This document shows, piece after piece, positions 60,682 to 64,000 of a DNA stretch of 64,000 bases. Below the pieces are notes generated by a model. It was given only the letters and a program-made list of their open reading frames with translations, ran no database searches and was not told where the DNA came from. The translations under genes and the position numbers were made by a program. The stretch's first letter is position 1, and each line of letters begins with the position of its first letter. This DNA is from Deltaproteobacteria bacterium. Lineage in GTDB: Bacteria > SAR324 > JACQKK01. The DNA lies in assembly GCA_029858505.1 (NCBI GenBank), contig JAOUEW010000001.1, positions 248,001 through 312,000 of the forward strand, read 5' to 3'.

Positions 60682-61060
60682 TGGAGGCGGCGGGAATCGA
60701 ACCCGCGTCCTGTAAGGCGAAAACCGGGTTTTCTACAGGCGTAGCCGTTTTTTTCTATCCCGGCGCGGGGTGTTGGCTTACGGCGGCCTCACCCGCGCCC
60801 GCCCCGGTTGGTTGTTTCCGCCAAGCCCCGGGGGATCCTGTCGGATGAGCGTGAGGAGTTATGCGGCGACCCCTCTATCACGCCTCAAGGGGGCCACATC
60901 CGGCAAATTGGTCTAACTGCGATTAGGCAGCCAGAGCAACCGGAGAATAGTCGCTGTTATTGGCAGCTGACATTGTGGGCGATTTTTAACGTGGCCATTC
61001 GTCCAACCACGGCCTGCTTGCCCGATCTTCCTCTCCTTCAGTCGAAGCCTGGTCGCCCCC
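60682..61060 (-). ncRNA. ssrA: Transfer-messenger RNA
   Basis: Rescues stalled ribosomes by adding a degradation tag. The 5' end reads GGGGGCGACCAGGCTTCGAC and the 3' end has the tRNA-like T-arm GGTTCGATTCCCGCCGCC. The resume codon GCC (60962-60964) begins the tag ANNSDYSPVALAA, ending with TAA at 60923-60925. The 3' CCA is not encoded: TTT follows the discriminator A. One-piece form, about 379 nucleotides. Confidence 0.97.
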
Positions 61061-61115
61061 ATGAACAGTGAACCACCATGGGTGGGGAAGAAGACGAGAA
61101 AGTCACTACTTTGTA

Positions 61116-61145
61116 AGTATAGCAAGAATGGTGCACGGGGGGCAA
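61116..61145 (-). promoter_or_regulatory. Predicted sigma-70 promoter of ssrA
   Basis: Minus strand TTGCCC at 61145-61140, an 18-base spacer and TATACT at 61121-61116. A start near 61108 would give a ~48-base leader removed by RNase P. Confidence 0.6.
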
Positions 61146-61230
61146 ATGGAGCGCAAATGGAAGGCCTGGTGAGTGAGGGTGAGGGGCGGGTGAGGGAAGG
61201 GGGGGCGGGCGCAGGAAGGGCAAACAGGGG

Positions 61231-61860
61231 CTAGCCTGCGCCCCCGGTACCCCGGACCGTCATCAGGTGAAAGATGCCAAAGAACACCCGCCGCTGCTGA
61301 ACGCATTCCAAGCCCGCCTGGGCCAAAAGCTCCAGGGGCCGCCGGTTCCACTGGCAGCCAAAGGGTTTGGCATGGGCCTCCGCCCGGCGGTCCTGCCAGC
61401 GGCCCAGCCATTCCCGGTCGCTGCGGCCGTGCTCCAGCAACAGCAGGTGGCCCCCCGCCCGGCACACCCGGCTCATTTCCCGCAGCGCCGCCACCGGGTG
61501 AGGAAAGGTACACAAAGACAGAGACGTGACCACCGTGTCGAAGTGCCCGGAGGGGTAATCCAGTTTCTCCGCGTCCATCACCTGCAAGGACACCTCCAGC
61601 CCCAGCCGCTGGGCCCGTTGCTGGGCCACGTCCAGCATCACCGGGCTCAGGTCGCAGGCGGTCAGGGGGGTGTTGGGGGGGTAAAACCGAAAATTCTTCC
61701 CCGTTCCGGCGGCCACCTCCAGCACCCGCCCTTTCACTCGGGAGATCATTTCCCGGCGGAGCCGCCACAACCCCAGCCATTCGGGAATGGCCTCCGCCCG
61801 GTCATACCACTTGGCGGCGGCGTCATACTTTTGGCGGATGTCTTCGGCGGTGAGGGGCAT
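61231..61860 (-). CDS. Class I SAM-dependent methyltransferase (UbiE-like)
   Basis: 209 residues. GRVLEVAAGTGKNFRFYPP (motif I), ACDLSPVMLDVAQQRA, VVTSLSLCTFPHPVAALREMSRVCRAGGHLLLLEHGRS are as in UbiE/COQ5-like methyltransferases, the C-terminus with NRRPLELLAQAGLECVQQ. The substrate is not known. Its ribosome site, start and first eight codons (MPLTAEDI) are duplicated 1512 bases upstream in front of the next gene. Confidence 0.85.
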   Translation of the reverse strand: MPLTAEDIRQKYDAAAKWYDRAEAIPEWLGLWRLRREMISRVKGRVLEVAAGTGKNFRFYPPNTPLTACDLSPVMLDVAQQRAQRLGLEVSLQVMDAEKLDYPSGHFDTVVTSLSLCTFPHPVAALREMSRVCRAGGHLLLLEHGRSDREWLGRWQDRRAEAHAKPFGCQWNRRPLELLAQAGLECVQQRRVFFGIFHLMTVRGTGGAG

Positions 61861-61880
61861 GGGGGTCTCTGGTTGAAGAG
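61837..61880. repeat. Direct repeat, copy at methyltransferase start
   Basis: 44 bases matching 63349-63392 with one mismatch. Covers the RBS region, the ATG and codons 1-8. The 61881-62073 stretch beyond it holds no recognised gene. Confidence 0.95.
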
Positions 61881-62073
61881 GGTGTGATCAGGCCTTCGCA
61901 CACCCTGGCTGGGAATAAAACCAATCTCAAAAAGGGCATTGGACACATTGATGAGATGATCAGAAGGCCATCTCAGTTCGTGCTGCTTAATACTTGCGCG
62001 GCGGCAAGGGCAGCTTCTTGATATTTCTTTAACTGTTGGCACTTAATAGAACCGACACCCTGAATCCGTTACC

Positions 62074-63372
62074 TTATTGTGCTGCCTCCTGTATCTTCTG
62101 CTGCCACGCCAGCACCACGGCTTTGTTTCCCTTGGCCACCGCTTCAATGATTGTTGCCAATTCCGCTGTTTCGGCTTTGTGCGTTCCAATATAACCTGAA
62201 CGGATCAACCCGAGCATATCGGCCTCTCGGAGGTAAGTTCCGTCCAGGGCGTTGTAACTGATACGAACTCCACCCTTCGGGCCTTTGGCCTCAGGGGCGG
62301 AAAGGATATGGTTTAGATGGTCAAGAGAGACAAGAAACGATTTATGCGTGTTGCCTGAGATTTTGCGCCTCACAAATTTGAAGAAAAATGGATTACGGCT
62401 CAGCCTGTAATCGCTCAAGGAACCTTCAAAGTCAGGAATTTGCATGCGGGCTATTTCATCACGCAACTGCTGGTTAGGACGAAACAGCCAATCAGGGTTG
62501 TCACTGTCTTGCTTGTCTTCTTCAAGCATCTTGTACTGGAGCATAATGATGTTGCCCCGGGTTTCGTTGATGTAGATGAGGTCAACACCCAACAGCCTCT
62601 CCAAGGGCAGTTTGTTGGCGGTGTAAATCACTAGTTGCTCGCCGTCCTTCCGAAAAACGGCCCGCCCTGTCACATCATGGGATATCTTATCGAAGCCGGG
62701 CAGTTGTGTTGCATCATGATGCACCACGTTATCCTCATAGAGGTAAGTTCCGATAAGACCGAGGCAGGATGATGCGCCCCTCTTCAGAACAACTTGTTCC
62801 GGTGTGTCATTACCCCGAATTCTAAAAATATCCATTGCCGACCTAATGGCATCTTCTTGTGCCCAGGGGTTATCTGTAACGCGCCTCAACCCAGGTAAAA
62901 GGGAAAAAGCCATATCCAGGGCCGAATGATTTTCAGGATTTTTTGCCAGAGTTTCGACTAGGTGAGCACTAAGTTTGGGCGTGAGGTTTGTAATTCCCCC
63001 TTTATCAGGCATGCGATCAACCAGGATGCGCTTCATTTTTGCGTCAGAGATTAACGCTTCAATGGCTTGAAAGGAATCAGGGTGCAAGGCACGCAGTTCT
63101 TTAATGGTGAGGCGAGAATCGAACGTGCTCACGGTTGTTTTGCGGGAAACCGTGGCCAGGTAGCACTTGGTTCCATTGCCTTCTTGTATTTCCAGCAAAC
63201 AAAGCGTTGGTGGTTTGATCGGCTGGAGGACAGAGTGGGTCTTTACTATGGTGAGGTGTTTGAACCCCTGCCGCGAATTGTGCAAGGACTCCGAAAAATC
63301 CTCATCAAAGCGAATCAAAATCATGGGCTTCTTCTGAACCCATTTGCAGATGTCTTCGGCGGTGAAGGGCAT
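62074..63372 (-). CDS. Unrecognised 432-residue protein, AT-rich insert
   Basis: 432 residues, starting at ATG 63372 inside the direct repeat, so its first eight residues (MPFTAEDI) and its ribosome site are copies of those of the methyltransferase. An earlier Met at 63402 is not favoured. No TM helices or signal sequence. Central region: KRGASSCLGLIGTYLYEDNVVHHDATQLPGFDKISHDVTGRAVF and DLIYINETRGNIIMLQYKMLEED, the latter reminiscent of the ExK-type nuclease core (D...Q-Y-K), which would suggest a PD-(D/E)xK-like fold; this is a weak visual match. Lower GC than its neighbours. Confidence 0.7.
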   Translation of the reverse strand: MPFTAEDICKWVQKKPMILIRFDEDFSESLHNSRQGFKHLTIVKTHSVLQPIKPPTLCLLEIQEGNGTKCYLATVSRKTTVSTFDSRLTIKELRALHPDSFQAIEALISDAKMKRILVDRMPDKGGITNLTPKLSAHLVETLAKNPENHSALDMAFSLLPGLRRVTDNPWAQEDAIRSAMDIFRIRGNDTPEQVVLKRGASSCLGLIGTYLYEDNVVHHDATQLPGFDKISHDVTGRAVFRKDGEQLVIYTANKLPLERLLGVDLIYINETRGNIIMLQYKMLEEDKQDSDNPDWLFRPNQQLRDEIARMQIPDFEGSLSDYRLSRNPFFFKFVRRKISGNTHKSFLVSLDHLNHILSAPEAKGPKGGVRISYNALDGTYLREADMLGLIRSGYIGTHKAETAELATIIEAVAKGNKAVVLAWQQKIQEAAQ

Positions 63373-63392
63373 GGGGGTCTCTGGTTGAAGAG
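63349..63392. repeat. Direct repeat, copy at start of the 432-residue gene
   Basis: Partner of 61837-61880. It ends exactly at codon 8 of the downstream gene. Confidence 0.95.
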
Positions 63393-63411
63393 TGCGCTTC
63401 AATTTGAACCA

Positions 63412-63513
63412 TCACTTAAAATCCCGGAACACGAAGAACACCGCTCCCATCAGGCACAGGCCCGCCCAGGCCGAGAGCGATGCCGAGATCAAGAGGGTCA
63501 CCGGGCGCGTCAT
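63412..63513 (-). CDS. Possible 33-residue single-TM protein
   Basis: MTRPVTLLISASLSAWAGLC continues LMGAVFFVFRDFK. One TM helix spans nearly the entire peptide. No strong RBS. If real, it was originally the gene just upstream of the methyltransferase before the insertion. Tentative. Confidence 0.4.
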   Translation of the reverse strand: MTRPVTLLISASLSAWAGLCLMGAVFFVFRDFK

Positions 63514-63619
63514 GGATCAGGGGCCTGAGCGCATGAGTTCGGGTTGGTGTTTTCCCTAATTTCGGATAAAATAGGTAAGAAATCCAACTTTATTTCCAAC
63601 ATTCTTACTCAAAACCGCC

Positions 63620-63874
63620 ATGACCACCGTCCGGGTACGCCCCAAACACCAAATCACCCTACCGACCGCCATTGTCAACCAAGCGGGCCTGCACCCCAAT
63701 GACCTGCTGGAAGCCAGTTACGTCAACGGGGTCATCACCCTGGTGCCCAAGGGCAGGGGGGCGGGGGAGGAAGATTTGATGGCCTACGCGGGCATTGCGG
63801 AGGGCCTGTATGGAAAAACCCGCCAAGAAATTGACGCGAACATCCGCCAACTGCGTGACGAGTGGGAACGATGA
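63620..63874 (+). CDS. AbrB/VapB-like antitoxin
   Basis: 84 residues. AbrB swapped-hairpin start TTVRVRPKHQITLPTAIVNQAGLHPNDLLEASYVNGVITLVPKG followed by a helical toxin-binding tail. Its stop overlaps the PIN-domain gene's ATG (ATGA), the standard arrangement of toxin-antitoxin pairs. Confidence 0.9.
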   Translation: MTTVRVRPKHQITLPTAIVNQAGLHPNDLLEASYVNGVITLVPKGRGAGEEDLMAYAGIAEGLYGKTRQEIDANIRQLRDEWER

Positions 63875-64000
63875 CTACTCCCCTGGCCTCCCTGCGTGGG
63901 CACCGGGTGTATCTCGACACCAATTGCCTCATCTATTTTTTCATCCGCGACCCCGATTATTTTGAGGCGGCTTTTGATATTTTGAATGCCTGTAAACAAG
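63871..64000 (+). CDS. PIN-domain toxin (VapC-like), 3' end outside window
   Basis: The first 43 residues are visible: GHRVYLDTNCLIYFFIRDPDYFEAAFDIL, with the first catalytic Asp in the YLDTN motif. A ribonuclease toxin of the VapC type by homology and by its overlap with the antitoxin gene. Runs off the window. Confidence 0.88.
   Translation, partial: MTTPLASLRGHRVYLDTNCLIYFFIRDPDYFEAAFDILNACKQ

Overview
The window reads as about 64 kb of chromosome from a GC-rich Gram-negative bacterium, most likely a proteobacterium. The evidence is the rpmH-rnpA-yidD-yidC block, hslVU with a GTGA overlap, yicC-gmk, tpiA-secG, an adrenodoxin-type ferredoxin, several lipobox proteins and two proteins ending in an aromatic residue like outer-membrane barrels. 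The density of J-domain, TPR, FIST and hemerythrin proteins would fit a deep-branching lineage such as the Magnetococcales, but that is a guess. No magnetosome genes are present.

Layout. 1-5.7 kb: 3' end of a CBS protein, a ferredoxin/rhodanese-Nfu Fe-S pair, two paralogous outer-membrane-like proteins, a metallo-hydrolase, rpiA and a coiled-coil membrane protein. 5.7-11.6 kb: an overlapping operon of a WD40-like/TM/J-domain protein, yicC and gmk, with trmB upstream, then a second unusual J-domain/zinc-ribbon/TPR protein. 11.8-17.3 kb: map, an aromatic aminotransferase, a repeat-bearing lipoprotein, mobA. 17.3-30.7 kb: an AT-rich two-TM protein of unknown role, carB, hslVU, a methyltransferase-marR operon divergent from tetR-fabF with two visible operators, a DedA protein, a GNAT-like protein and an orphan DNA methylase. 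30.8-37.6 kb: terB-like, osmC-like, otsB, and an overlapping ygfZ-chaN-like-larB operon. 37.8-47.6 kb: folE, a cysteine desulfurase with a duplicated 3' end, NMO-type oxidoreductase, moaC, an ankyrin lipoprotein, folD. 47.6-58.1 kb: yidC, yidD, rnpA, rpmH, a hemerythrin, tpiA, secG, a FIST protein and PAS histidine kinase pair, a Rid protein and a secreted hydrolase. 58.1-64 kb is more accessory: a Cdd1/cupin/DHFR-like operon, a HEPN-like gene, a VOC pseudogene, ssrA (tmRNA), a methyltransferase, an unrecognised 432-residue gene and a VapBC-like pair cut by the window end.

The structure least explained by ordinary annotation is (1) two accessory genes that each sit between duplicated ends of a neighbouring housekeeping gene (119 bp at the cysteine desulfurase 3' end; 44 bp at a methyltransferase 5' end), so that the host gene stays intact; (2) two families of dispersed GC-rich intergenic repeats, one of which has replaced the 5' end of an antitoxin gene and also carries a 4 x 50 bp array; (3) an 8 x 14 bp tandem array; and (4) unusual domain combinations (WD40-like/TM/J; Cys-less rhodanese/Nfu; ChaN/PDZ).

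Most core genes are ordinary and intact. rpmH, tmRNA, the VOC remnant and a 33-codon membrane ORF were found by reading the DNA directly. All functional names rest on motif recognition, not on database searches.
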